Positions 37,754 through 46,839 of a DNA stretch of 64,000 bases are shown in pieces. Below the pieces are notes generated by a model. The model did no database searches, had not been told where the DNA came from, and saw only the letters and a program-made list of their open reading frames with translations. The DNA lies in the NCBI GenBank assembly GCA_964391015.1, contig CAYMKU010000013.1, positions 1-64,000 on the forward strand. Direction: 5' to 3'. The first letter of the stretch is position 1. Every line of letters begins with the position of its first letter. Source of the DNA: XYD12-FULL-36-8 sp964391015. Lineage in GTDB: Bacteria > Bacteroidota > Ignavibacteria > Ignavibacteriales > Ignavibacteriaceae. The position numbers and the translations under genes were made by a program.

Positions 37754-40700
37754 ATGAAAGACCAAGAGATAACTACAACCCGCTTTGATGAAATACGATC
37801 CAGCTTTGATGATCTGCTTGTAGAACATGGATATGGAAACCGCTTCCAAGGTTTCCAAAATTTAATGCGGCTTCGCATTCGCGATGTTCTTCTGGTTTCA
37901 AGTCTCTATGACCTTTATCTTTTCGAAGAAGATGGAAGACTTTACGAGTTAATTCGAAATGAATACCAAGAATTAAACCTAAGCCATTCACCGGAATTAA
38001 CACGAGTTTCAAGCGGTACAGATGCAATAAATCTTGCCAAAGATGAAAAACGATTCGACCTCATCATCACAACTCTTCACATTGAAGATATGCACGCACT
38101 TCAATTTGCAAAGCTGGTTAAAGAATCGGGTTTAAATATTCCTGTGGTACTCCTTGCGCACGACAATAAAGAGCTTAACAATCTTATTCTTAATTATGAT
38201 ACTTCCGTATTCGACAAGATTTTTGTTTGGCAGGGTGATTTCAGGATCATTATCGGAATAATCAAATATCTTGAGGATCGTTTGAATGTTGATCACGATA
38301 CACGAATGGTTGGTGTACAAAGCATAATCGTCATTGAAGATAATGTCCGATACTATTCTTCCTTTCTACCAATAATATACACCGAGATACTGAAGCAATC
38401 GCAAAGATTAATTTCTGAGGGAATAAACCTCACCCACAAATTTTTAAGAATGAGAGCACGACCAAAAATTCTGCTTTGTTCTACTTTTGAAGAAGCGTGG
38501 TATTATTTTGAAAACTACAAGGAATTTCTTCTCGGTGTAATCTCTGACATTGACTTTCCCCGAAATGGTGTTCAGGACCCACAAGCTGGAATTAGGTTTG
38601 CCGAAGAGGTTAAGAATGAACATTCAGATGTACCGATTTTATTGTTATCGAACAATGCTAACAACGAGGATTTGGCACAGAATACAAGCGCTTCCTTTAT
38701 ACTTAAAGATTCTCCTTCTTTGCTAATTGAACTGCGTCAATTTATGAATCAATATTTTAGTTTTGGTGATTTTATATTCCGAACTGGCAACGGAATGGAA
38801 GTCGGGCGCGCAAACGACCTCAGAAGCTTGGAAGAACAATTAAAGATAGTTCCCGAAGAAAGCATAATATTTCATGCATCAAGAAATCATTTTTCCAATT
38901 GGCTGAAAGCACGCACAGAATTCTGGCTCGCACAGCGGCTTCGCCCTCGAAAAGTTTCTGACTATCCTTCGATTGATGAACTAAGAAAAGATTTGATTTT
39001 CTCTCTGCGGAATTATCGGCACATGCGGCAAAGAGGAATCATTACTGATTTTTCGAAAGAAACTTTCGATCCGAGAAGTAGCTTTGCAAGAATTGGCGGC
39101 GGTTCTCTCGGAGGTAAAGCCCGCGGACTTGGATTTGTAAACACACTTATTAACAACTACAATGTTCGTAATCAATTTTCCGGAGTCAAAGTATTTGTTC
39201 CTTCAGCAGTTGTGCTTGGAACCGATGTTTTCGATCAATTTGTTGATGATAACAATCTCAGAAAATTTGCGCTCAACTGTAATGATGATGAAGAGATAAC
39301 TAAACGATTTTTAGAAGCAGAAAAATTTCCCGAAGATATTTTAGGCGAACTTGCAGCTTTCCTTGATATTATTCATGAACCGCTTGCAGTAAGATCGTCA
39401 AGCTTGCTTGAAGATTCACAATACCACCCATTTGCAGGTGTTTATGAAACTTATATGCTGCCTAATAATCAAACCAATCCTCTTATAAGATTGAACGATC
39501 TTCTCAATACGATTAAGAGAGTTTATGCATCCACTTTTTATCAAGGTGCAAAAGATTATATAAGAATTACTTCTTATCGCCTGGAAGAAGAAAAGATGGC
39601 TGTCATAATACAAAAGATGATTGGTACTTCTCATGAAGGAAGATTTTACCCCGATGTATCGGGCGTTGCCAGATCGTATAATTTTTATCCATTGCCTCCG
39701 CAGAAACCGAACGATGGAGTTGTGTCTGCGGCTTTAGGATTAGGTAAAACAGTTGTAGATGGTGGAAACACTGTCCGATTTTGCCCTAAATACCCAACTG
39801 ATTTAATTCATTTTTATTCTGCTAAGGAAGCTCTTAGTAACTCACAGCATGATTTTTATGCTTTGGATCTTACGGGCAAATCGGATTTTGGTTATGTAAC
39901 TCACGATCTTCTCCAAAAATCTTTTAGCTTAGATGTTGCTGAAAAAGATGGAACATTACATTATGTTGGTTCGGTCTATTCTGCCGATAATGATAGAATT
40001 ACGGATGGATTATCCAGACCAGGAGCAAGAGTTGTAACCTTTGGTCCTATTTTACGAGGTAAACTTTTTCCTTTAGCTGAAATAGTTGACTTACTTCTTG
40101 ATATGGGAACATGGGGAATGGGAACTCCTGTTGAAATTGAATTCGCTGTTACCATGTCTTTCAAACCAGAAGTGCCCAAGGATTTCGGTTTGCTCCAGAT
40201 GAGACCGCTTGTTGTAAGCCGCGAATCAGAAGAGCTTAATGTTGAAAATATTGATCCGAAAAAATTAATCTGCCACAGCAGCCAAGTTCTTGGAAACGGA
40301 GTATTAACCGGAATTCATGATGTTGTAATTGTCGATTATCATTTATTCGATCGTGCAAAAAGCAGAGATGTAGCAAAAGAAGTAAGTTCCTTTAATAATT
40401 TTCTCGTAAATGAAAATCGTCCTTACTTGTTGATTGGTGTTGGACGTTGGGGTTCGCTTGATCCTTGGTTAGGAATACCTGTTAATTGGGAACAGATTGC
40501 CGGAGCAAAAGCAATTATCGAAACAGGATTCAAGGAAATGTCTGTTGAACCATCACAAGGTTCACACTTCTTCCAAAATATTACATCATTTATGGTTGGT
40601 TACTTTTGTGTGAATGAACATAAGTATCAGGGATTCGTTGATTGGGATTGGCTGCTTAGCCAACCCCCTGTTGAATCAAAAATATTTACGAAATTATTAC

Positions 40701-40777
40701 GCTTTGAGAAACCAATTCACATAAAGATGAATGGTCATCAAACAAAGGGAGTAATATTTAAACCCGGAGAAACCTAA
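37754..40777 (+). CDS. receiver-receiver-PPDK_N protein, copy 2
   Basis: 1007 residues, colinear with copy 1 at 30911. The first receiver-like domain again has Thr at the acceptor position (IITTLHIEDMH). The second has IVIEDN, acceptor Asp265 in VISDIDFPRNG and Lys in FILKDSP. The PPDK_N domain shows GSLGGKARGLGFVN, EPLAVRSSSLLEDSQYHPFAGV, ALGLGKTVVDGG and FGLLQMRPLV. As in copy 1 the phosphohistidine and PEP-barrel domains are absent. The C-terminus differs from copy 1 (ending FKPGET). No histidine kinase gene is attached; a zinc-ribbon gene and a third glutamate dehydrogenase follow. Confidence 0.8.
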   Translation: MKDQEITTTRFDEIRSSFDDLLVEHGYGNRFQGFQNLMRLRIRDVLLVSSLYDLYLFEEDGRLYELIRNEYQELNLSHSPELTRVSSGTDAINLAKDEKRFDLIITTLHIEDMHALQFAKLVKESGLNIPVVLLAHDNKELNNLILNYDTSVFDKIFVWQGDFRIIIGIIKYLEDRLNVDHDTRMVGVQSIIVIEDNVRYYSSFLPIIYTEILKQSQRLISEGINLTHKFLRMRARPKILLCSTFEEAWYYFENYKEFLLGVISDIDFPRNGVQDPQAGIRFAEEVKNEHSDVPILLLSNNANNEDLAQNTSASFILKDSPSLLIELRQFMNQYFSFGDFIFRTGNGMEVGRANDLRSLEEQLKIVPEESIIFHASRNHFSNWLKARTEFWLAQRLRPRKVSDYPSIDELRKDLIFSLRNYRHMRQRGIITDFSKETFDPRSSFARIGGGSLGGKARGLGFVNTLINNYNVRNQFSGVKVFVPSAVVLGTDVFDQFVDDNNLRKFALNCNDDEEITKRFLEAEKFPEDILGELAAFLDIIHEPLAVRSSSLLEDSQYHPFAGVYETYMLPNNQTNPLIRLNDLLNTIKRVYASTFYQGAKDYIRITSYRLEEEKMAVIIQKMIGTSHEGRFYPDVSGVARSYNFYPLPPQKPNDGVVSAALGLGKTVVDGGNTVRFCPKYPTDLIHFYSAKEALSNSQHDFYALDLTGKSDFGYVTHDLLQKSFSLDVAEKDGTLHYVGSVYSADNDRITDGLSRPGARVVTFGPILRGKLFPLAEIVDLLLDMGTWGMGTPVEIEFAVTMSFKPEVPKDFGLLQMRPLVVSRESEELNVENIDPKKLICHSSQVLGNGVLTGIHDVVIVDYHLFDRAKSRDVAKEVSSFNNFLVNENRPYLLIGVGRWGSLDPWLGIPVNWEQIAGAKAIIETGFKEMSVEPSQGSHFFQNITSFMVGYFCVNEHKYQGFVDWDWLLSQPPVESKIFTKLLRFEKPIHIKMNGHQTKGVIFKPGET

Positions 40778-40872
40778 CACAATCTATTCTGAAGAAATAC
40801 TAATTAAAAACAAAAGGAATCTGAGATATTATTTCTTTAATTTGAAGTGTAAACATTTTAGTTTAAATAGAA

Positions 40873-41076
40873 ATGCCTAAGGAACAGAAACAATCTGAAA
40901 TTTTCGATTCATGCCCACATTGTGGACATAAACTTAGCCCATGGCAACAAGTTTTACTTAGTGTTGACAGAGCTTTAACGTGCAAAAACTGCTGGTACAG
41001 AATTATTCTTAATCCTCCGGTAAAAAGTGAGAACGAAGAAAAAAACAAAGAAGATAAATCAAAGTTTGAGGAATGA
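40873..41076 (+). CDS. small zinc-ribbon protein
   Basis: 67 residues. Two zinc knuckles, CPHCGHKL and CKNCWYRI, are 23 residues apart, with a Glu/Lys-rich tail. Its stop overlaps the start of the third glutamate dehydrogenase gene (ATGA), so the two are translationally coupled. The function is not known; its position suggests a regulator or partner of that enzyme, which is inference. Confidence 0.75.
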   Translation: MPKEQKQSEIFDSCPHCGHKLSPWQQVLLSVDRALTCKNCWYRIILNPPVKSENEEKNKEDKSKFEE

Positions 41077-42326
41077 AGATGCAATCATATAACTCTTTCA
41101 AGGTTGCACAACAACAAATTATTGATGCAGCAAAGCTTTTAAACTTAGACGAAGCCACAATAAAACTTTTAAGCTCACCTCAAAAGGAGTTCAATTTCAC
41201 TCTGCATGTAAAAATGGATTCTGGAAAAACGGAAATATTCCAGGGATACAGAATTCAGTACAATTATGCGCGAGGTCCAGCAAAGGGAGGAGTAAGATTT
41301 CACCCTGATGAAACAGTTGATACAATCCGAGCATTAGCCTGCTGGATGACTTGGAAAACCGCGGTTGTTGATCTCCCACTAGGCGGTGCTAAGGGTGGTG
41401 TTTGCTGTGACCCGAAAAATTTATCTGAACGCGAATTGGAAAATATCTCACGAGAATATGTTCGGGCTATTGCATATTCTATCGGTGTTGATAAAGACGT
41501 ACCTGCTCCAGATGTCTATACAAATCCCCAAACCATGGCTTGGATGATGGATGAATATGAAACGATTATTAATCAACATCACCCAGGTGCATTTACAGAT
41601 AAACCAACTCAAATCGGTGGAACAGAAGGAAGAAGAGACGCAACCGGAAGAGGCGGGGTTATTACGGTTCGAGAAGCTTGTAAAAAACATGGTGTTGATC
41701 CAACCGGAAAATTTGCGATTCAAGGATTTGGAAACGCTGGACAAAGAGCGGCATTACTTCATCAGGAAATTTTGGGCGGGGGAAAATTAATTGCTGTGAG
41801 TGACTCACGGGGTGCGATTTTCAACAAGAAAGGATTCGATACAAAAGAATTAGTTCAATATAAATTGAAGAATGGAACTATTGCTAATTACCCCGGCGCA
41901 CAAAAAATTCCGCACGAATCGCTTCTTGAACTTGATGTGAATATTCTTTATCCCGCTGCATTGGAAAATGCTATACATGAAGGAAATGCAAAAAACATAA
42001 AAGCAAAAATAGTTTGTGAGTTGGCAAATGGACCGACAACACCATCTGCAGATATTATACTAAGCAAAAGGGGAATTCATGTAATCCCGGATATTCTTGC
42101 AAGTGCAGGCGGAGTTACCGTTTCTTATTTAGAAATGGTTCAAGACAGATACTCTTTTTTCTGGGATGAGAATACTATTCATAAACTTGTTGATGAAAAA
42201 CTTACCAAAGCTTATCACAGAGTAGATGAAGCAGTAAGAGAGAAGAAAGTTCATCCACGTTTGGGTGCAATGGTTGTTGGTGTTGCCAGAGTGGCCGAGG
42301 CATGCAAGCTTAGAGGATGGGTATAA
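41073..42326 (+). CDS. third glutamate dehydrogenase (Glu/Leu/Phe/Val dehydrogenase family)
   Basis: 417 residues. It belongs to a different subgroup from the two gdhA copies and is closer to the archaeal/clostridial type. Motifs are YNYARGPAKGGVRFHPDE, PLGGAKGGVCCDPKNL, DKDVPAPDVYTNPQTMAWMMDEYE, the nucleotide turn IQGFGNAGQRAA and SAGGVTVSYLEMVQ. It may start at 41073 (ATGA overlap with the zinc-ribbon gene) or two codons later. It probably favours NAD and glutamate breakdown, which is inference from the subgroup. Confidence 0.93.
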   Translation: MKMQSYNSFKVAQQQIIDAAKLLNLDEATIKLLSSPQKEFNFTLHVKMDSGKTEIFQGYRIQYNYARGPAKGGVRFHPDETVDTIRALACWMTWKTAVVDLPLGGAKGGVCCDPKNLSERELENISREYVRAIAYSIGVDKDVPAPDVYTNPQTMAWMMDEYETIINQHHPGAFTDKPTQIGGTEGRRDATGRGGVITVREACKKHGVDPTGKFAIQGFGNAGQRAALLHQEILGGGKLIAVSDSRGAIFNKKGFDTKELVQYKLKNGTIANYPGAQKIPHESLLELDVNILYPAALENAIHEGNAKNIKAKIVCELANGPTTPSADIILSKRGIHVIPDILASAGGVTVSYLEMVQDRYSFFWDENTIHKLVDEKLTKAYHRVDEAVREKKVHPRLGAMVVGVARVAEACKLRGWV

Positions 42327-42330
42327 AAAA

Positions 42331-42506
42331 ATGACTCATCTTAACTTCATTTTGCATTGGATATTTTACAGTTAACCTTTCCACAAATGCAGATTTTATA
42401 GAATGAGAGTGGCTTTCATCAAGAATTTAAGATCTGATGAACCATTGTTAAGATAAGCGGACGCAAGAAAAAGGGTATTCTTATTAAATCAGGCATTGTT
42501 AAATAA
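42331..42506 (+). pseudogene. decayed C-terminal fragment of a third receiver-PPDK_N gene
   Basis: The last 54 bases (42453-42506) encode ISGRKKKGILIKSGIVK and a stop, which line up with the C-terminus of copy 1, ISGHKNKGIIIKPGVIK: 40 of 54 bases agree by hand count. Upstream, ATTGGATATTTTACAGTTAA resembles the copy 1 stretch GTTGGTTACTTCACAGTAAA. The frame is broken by a stop, a short internal deletion and a shift just before the conserved end. Only this remnant is left, directly after the third glutamate dehydrogenase gene. Confidence 0.75.
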
Positions 42507-42559
42507 AGTATTTCAACTGACAACTTATTGAAATCATAAATCTATTTTGCAAATAATAA

Positions 42560-43135
42560 ATGCTTCCCTGTTTATTTCGAAATGCTTTTTTAGTCTGTCT
42601 TCTCTTTGGAGAATTATTTGCACAAAATGATTCTTTGAATCTACACTTAACCGCAACCACTTTTACAAGACATAGAATTTTCTTTGGGTATTCACATTTG
42701 CTACCGGATTATCCTAATGAAAAAACTCGCGCTTTATTTTTTAACTATAACTATAGATCAAGTCCGCTTAATAAATTTACGAATGCAATCAAATTAGGAT
42801 CAGCCATTGAGTATGGGATAAATATTGTTTATTTAAACGAATGGGAGGGAACGTGGGAATATTCAAGTTTATTACTTCCTTATGTAAAATATACGCCCGA
42901 ACTTTATCTGGGAAAGAATGTTTTCCTTTCTGGCAGTATTGGGCTGGCTGTAGCTTTAATATATGGTTTTTATATTCCAATAGTCCCCATTCCGTTCGCG
43001 GGGCTAAACAGCATTTATCTCATTGACTTATCTAATGAAATATCGCTTGAGTTTGAAGGTGGTTTTCATACCTTTTATGGACCTGAGAAAGCTCCTTTTC
43101 TTTTTTATTTTAATGTTGGAGTTTCTCATAATTAA
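42560..43135 (+). CDS. exported barrel-like protein of unknown function
   Basis: 191 residues. Residues 1-22 are a signal peptide ending in GELFAQ. The rest alternates hydrophobic and polar residues with many aromatics (RIFFGYSHLL, ALFFNYNYRSS, LEFEGGFHTFYG, FYFNVGVSHN), suggesting a small outer-membrane beta-barrel. I do not recognise a family. It lies 117 bases before the GH5 gene and could be functionally linked to it. Confidence 0.6.
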   Translation: MLPCLFRNAFLVCLLFGELFAQNDSLNLHLTATTFTRHRIFFGYSHLLPDYPNEKTRALFFNYNYRSSPLNKFTNAIKLGSAIEYGINIVYLNEWEGTWEYSSLLLPYVKYTPELYLGKNVFLSGSIGLAVALIYGFYIPIVPIPFAGLNSIYLIDLSNEISLEFEGGFHTFYGPEKAPFLFYFNVGVSHN

Positions 43136-43252
43136 TTACAGATGGTCACTACTAAAAAAAATGGCTGTAATATTTGCGAAAGTAGTTTTGATACTACAAA
43201 CTGAAATAATAAATTTTTTTGATTTTAAAAGCTTTTCATAGCTGTTTACTTA

Positions 43253-44707
43253 GTGAAAATAGTTCTTAATTGTTTGATTATTACTTTAATGGCAGCCATA
43301 ACTATAATTCCTCAAAGTCGATTCGTAGGCACACGTGATTCCAAGTTCATTTTTAATGGCAAGGATTTTCGATTTTTCGGATTCAATGCATATTATCTTC
43401 AAACAAATGCTGCCGATCCAAATCGAAGATATATAATTGATGATGTCTTTTCATTTGCTAAGAATTCGGGGTTCAAAGTAATTCGAACCTGGGCTTTTAA
43501 TAACAATTCTGATAGTGTTTATCCTGGTGTGATTTCTTTAAGACCAAAAGAATTGCTAGAGCAAGGACTTGTTGGGTTGGATTATGTTTTAGCAAAAGCA
43601 AGAGAGTATGATTTGTTACTTATCCTTACCTTAGCAAATAATTTCCCCGATTACGGCGGTATTAATCAATATATTCGCTGGGCAAATAAATATCTCTCTT
43701 CTCCATCGGGTCAATTCTCTCACAATCATTTTTTCAGTGAAGATTCAATCCTTAGCTGGTACAAATTTTATATCAGTAGCATTCTTAACCGCATCAATAC
43801 TTTCAGTGGAGTCTTATACAAAGATGATCCTACAATTTTTTCATTTGAACTAATAAATGAAGGATTAAATCCCGGATTTTCTTATGGGCATATTAAAAAC
43901 TGGTATGAAAAAACCTCAGAATATTTTAAAAGTATTGACACAAATCATCCAATCACAACTGGAGAAATTGGGTATGATGTTGATGCATCAAGATATTCCA
44001 ATCTCGATCTCTTTTACAACGGCGCTGCTTTTCTATTTAATGGTTCAACCGGCACTAGTTTTATTGTAAATTCTGCTTTACCAAATATTGATTACGCTTC
44101 CACCCATTGTTATCCAGAAGCATGGAATATGAACACCAAAGCTGGAATTACTTGGATAAAAGATCATGCTGGAATAAGTGCACAGCTGAATAAGCCGATT
44201 ATTATAGGTGAATTTGGTGTTAAGCAAAATAAGATCGCTATTTATGAAGATTGGCTAAAAGAAATTAAAAAATCCATATCAAAATCAGCTATTGTCTGGC
44301 ATTATGTTCATAACGATGTAATGAATAATGACGGGTATGGCTTTAATGAATTCAATTCACCTGAATTGATTAAGCTTTTCGAAGATTTTGCAAAAGACAT
44401 CGCCAAAGATACCTCCGAAATGTTTGCAGGGATTCTCAACGAAATAGAGTTGTATCAAAATTTTCCCAATCCATTTAACCCAGTTACAACAATACGATAC
44501 AACTTACCAAAAGATGATTTCGTTTCACTAGATTTGTTTAACGGTCTCGGTGAGCACGTTACGGAAATTGAGAAAGGGTTTAAACAACAAGGAGTACACG
44601 AATTGACACTTTCATTCAATAACAATTTATTAGCAAGCGGAATTTATATTTATACTTTGAAGTCATCTGATAAAATAATTTCGAAGAAGCTTATTTTCTT
44701 AAAGTAA
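43253..44707 (+). CDS. secreted GH5 mannanase-like glycoside hydrolase with T9SS tail
   Basis: 484 residues, GTG start, signal peptide in residues 1-21. The TIM barrel has FFGFNAYYLQ, VIRTWAFN, the acid/base Glu203 in FELINEG and the nucleophile Glu320 in IIIGEFGV. This pattern matches GH5 endo-beta-mannanases. The acid/base motif reads INEG instead of the usual NEP. The C-terminal 80 residues are a type A sorting domain, LYQNFPNPFNPVTTIRYNLP. Predicted role: extracellular beta-mannan or related glycan hydrolysis; substrate not proven. Confidence 0.87.
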   Translation: MKIVLNCLIITLMAAITIIPQSRFVGTRDSKFIFNGKDFRFFGFNAYYLQTNAADPNRRYIIDDVFSFAKNSGFKVIRTWAFNNNSDSVYPGVISLRPKELLEQGLVGLDYVLAKAREYDLLLILTLANNFPDYGGINQYIRWANKYLSSPSGQFSHNHFFSEDSILSWYKFYISSILNRINTFSGVLYKDDPTIFSFELINEGLNPGFSYGHIKNWYEKTSEYFKSIDTNHPITTGEIGYDVDASRYSNLDLFYNGAAFLFNGSTGTSFIVNSALPNIDYASTHCYPEAWNMNTKAGITWIKDHAGISAQLNKPIIIGEFGVKQNKIAIYEDWLKEIKKSISKSAIVWHYVHNDVMNNDGYGFNEFNSPELIKLFEDFAKDIAKDTSEMFAGILNEIELYQNFPNPFNPVTTIRYNLPKDDFVSLDLFNGLGEHVTEIEKGFKQQGVHELTLSFNNNLLASGIYIYTLKSSDKIISKKLIFLK

Positions 44708-44714
44708 ATATTTC

Positions 44715-45593
44715 TTAAATCTGTCCAATCCAGTTATTATCATTATCCTTAAATGATTTCCTTACATGAGAATAGACTTCGTGAGGCAGTTCCCCTTCCT
44801 CAAGCAACTGAACATTATTTTTCAGATGTTCAATGGAAGATGTCCCGATTATTATTGAACTTACACCTTCCGTAAATGCAGAGAACCTTATCGCCGCATC
44901 GAGCCAAGCAATATCAAGATGTAGCTTCATCTTTTTCATTCTTTTCCAATATTCCTCACAATAATCATCATGGGGTTGTTCAGTAAACCTCCACGGTACA
45001 TTAGCTATTGGGCGTTTAGCAATAACTCCTATGTTCTTTTTCTTGGTTAGAGGCAGAATTTTATCAATGCTTCTTTGATCGAAAAGGTTTACAGAGAACT
45101 GCAAACTCCCAAATTTCTCCGTGGAAACTGCAAATTCCAAAGCTTCATTCTCTCCTGAATAAGCAGCAACTCTAATCTTTCCATCTATTAGTGCTTTTTC
45201 TAATGCTTCAATTACACCGCGTTTTTGTAAGATTTCAAGCGAACAAGAATGAAGATGAACAATATCAATATAGTCCGTTCTTAACTTGATTAGTGCCTCA
45301 TCAATTCCTTTGACGACGGAATCATAAGTCCAGTCAGCAACACCAGAAATCCCATAGCCAACTTTTGTCGAAATTATAATTTCTTTTCTCCGGTGTGATA
45401 AATAATTTCCAATCCTCTCTTCCGATTGGCCGTAGGCACGCGCAGTATCAAATAAATTTATTCCAAGATCAACAATTGAGTTGAGTAGAGTAGATATTTC
45501 TTTTTCAGTAAAGTTATTCTCGCCAGTATGTCCGGCTCCAAAACCTATAATAGAAACATCAAATCCGCTTTTTCCGAAAGGTCTCATTTTCAT
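44715..45593 (-). CDS. aldo/keto reductase
   Basis: 292 residues from the ATG at 45593 (MKMRPFGKSGFDVSIIGFGAG, a typical start); an ATG at 45635 would add 14 residues of no family likeness. The catalytic tetrad is visible: Asp and Tyr in LFDTARAYGQSEERIG, Lys in IISTKVGYG and His in IVHLHSC. The Tas/YajO-like oxidoreductases use NADPH to reduce carbonyls. The substrate is unknown. It faces the GH5 gene with eight bases between stops. Confidence 0.9.
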   Translation of the reverse strand: MKMRPFGKSGFDVSIIGFGAGHTGENNFTEKEISTLLNSIVDLGINLFDTARAYGQSEERIGNYLSHRRKEIIISTKVGYGISGVADWTYDSVVKGIDEALIKLRTDYIDIVHLHSCSLEILQKRGVIEALEKALIDGKIRVAAYSGENEALEFAVSTEKFGSLQFSVNLFDQRSIDKILPLTKKKNIGVIAKRPIANVPWRFTEQPHDDYCEEYWKRMKKMKLHLDIAWLDAAIRFSAFTEGVSSIIIGTSSIEHLKNNVQLLEEGELPHEVYSHVRKSFKDNDNNWIGQI

Positions 45594-45893
45594 AGTATTA
45601 TCCCTTAAATCAAGCGATGCTCTTTTGCCACACAATTAATTTCAACTAGCAAAGGATGTATATAAATATTTAAACATTTCACTTAAAAACCTATACATCT
45701 ATTTCTTCAATAAATAAGTTTTTTTATTAGAATATTTTTTTTGAATCTTAAAGTGAAATAGAGATTAAAGCCAATGTCTTATTTTGTTGCAAGATTTTTT
45801 TCCGAAACTTCACTTTCCTATGTGAAATAAACTTTTTTTGATGGCACATGAGTTGTCTATTTTGAGAAAATAAGTACTAATGATTAATAAAAC

Positions 45894-46172
45894 ATGAGAA
45901 AGATTATGGCACCTATAATAAATTCGATGGATAAAAGAATTGCAGTTTCAAATAACAAAAATAAGCCGCAACAGATTATAATAAAGTCAGTGTTTGCAGG
46001 TGTCATTGGATATTGGATCTTCTTATCAACTCTCATTACAACTTATTGGTTCACTTACAAACTGTTTAGTCTAGACTCAGCAAGAATAAGCAATACAGAT
46101 TTTATTATTTCTTCTGTAGGATTTGTTACTTTGTTTGCCGCTTATTTTATCATAGGAAGAAAACAAAACTAA
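45894..46172 (+). CDS. small two-segment membrane protein A
   Basis: 92 residues: a basic cytoplasmic N-terminus, membrane segments near 32-54 and 68-88, ending with KQN. Family not recognised. The next gene, 34 bases on, encodes another 92-residue protein of the same layout (both have SVGF in the second segment), so the pair are probably diverged paralogues. The start could also be the ATG four codons further in. Confidence 0.6.
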   Translation: MRKIMAPIINSMDKRIAVSNNKNKPQQIIIKSVFAGVIGYWIFLSTLITTYWFTYKLFSLDSARISNTDFIISSVGFVTLFAAYFIIGRKQN

Positions 46173-46206
46173 TTTTTGCGCTTAACCAGGGAGATAATAG
46201 AAATAC

Positions 46207-46485
46207 ATGAGCGAATTTATGAATTCAATTCCAAGTACAAATGACGAGAATATTGAAGGAAACAAGTCTCAATTTTTATTCGGATTGACGAAATACATTT
46301 TACGTCCTGTAAAATCTGGATTATATGGGTTCACATTGGTATTTGTTGTGATATTATTTGTAAAGGTTTTGTCATTCACGCTCGGGATCAATACGGTATT
46401 TTATCTTGATCTTATGGATGTTCTACTTGCGTCAGTAGGCTTCTTTTTTATGCTTCTTATTCACATCCTAAAAGGTTTTCATTAA
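46207..46485 (+). CDS. small two-segment membrane protein B
   Basis: 92 residues: polar N-terminus rich in Asn and Glu, then membrane segments near 38-60 and 68-88. It aligns in layout with the preceding protein around the GLYGF/GVIGY and SVGF positions. Family not recognised. Probably in one transcript with its neighbours. Confidence 0.6.
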   Translation: MSEFMNSIPSTNDENIEGNKSQFLFGLTKYILRPVKSGLYGFTLVFVVILFVKVLSFTLGINTVFYLDLMDVLLASVGFFFMLLIHILKGFH

Positions 46486-46542
46486 AATTTAATAGCTTAA
46501 CATTACATTTATCTGATCACACATCAATTTAAAAGAATTAAA

Positions 46543-46818
46543 ATGAACTTAATGGCTGCGCTAATAATATTCGTTCTATTTTGGTGGGCTTTATTAGTAA
46601 CTATTTTTTGTTATCAACTTCATAAGGAAAATGAAGATTTTGCAAAAAGACTTGGGAGAAGAACATTTGAGCAGAAAAAAGCAAAATATGAATTGAAGAT
46701 TCAGAATCGAGACTCCTTTTTTCTTCCGGATATTTCTAAACCGTTACAACATCAGTATAATCGCATAAGCATAATTAAATTCTGGCGATTATTACCTCTT
46801 AAAATAAACTTTAAATAG
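46543..46818 (+). CDS. small single-pass membrane protein
   Basis: 91 residues: one N-terminal membrane segment (LMAALIIFVLFWWALLVTIF), then a basic cytoplasmic tail rich in Lys and Arg. Family not recognised. The shape resembles small accessory subunits of membrane complexes, but no such complex is encoded nearby. It follows the two-segment proteins on the same strand. Confidence 0.55.
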   Translation: MNLMAALIIFVLFWWALLVTIFCYQLHKENEDFAKRLGRRTFEQKKAKYELKIQNRDSFFLPDISKPLQHQYNRISIIKFWRLLPLKINFK

Positions 46819-46839
46819 GTTCCCTGCCCAATTTTAAAT

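Noticed and set aside
30911..40777. Annotation of the two roughly 1000-residue proteins as phosphoenolpyruvate synthase
   Set aside because: Only the PPDK_N domain is present; the phosphohistidine motif and the PEP-binding barrel are missing, and receiver domains are fused to the front.
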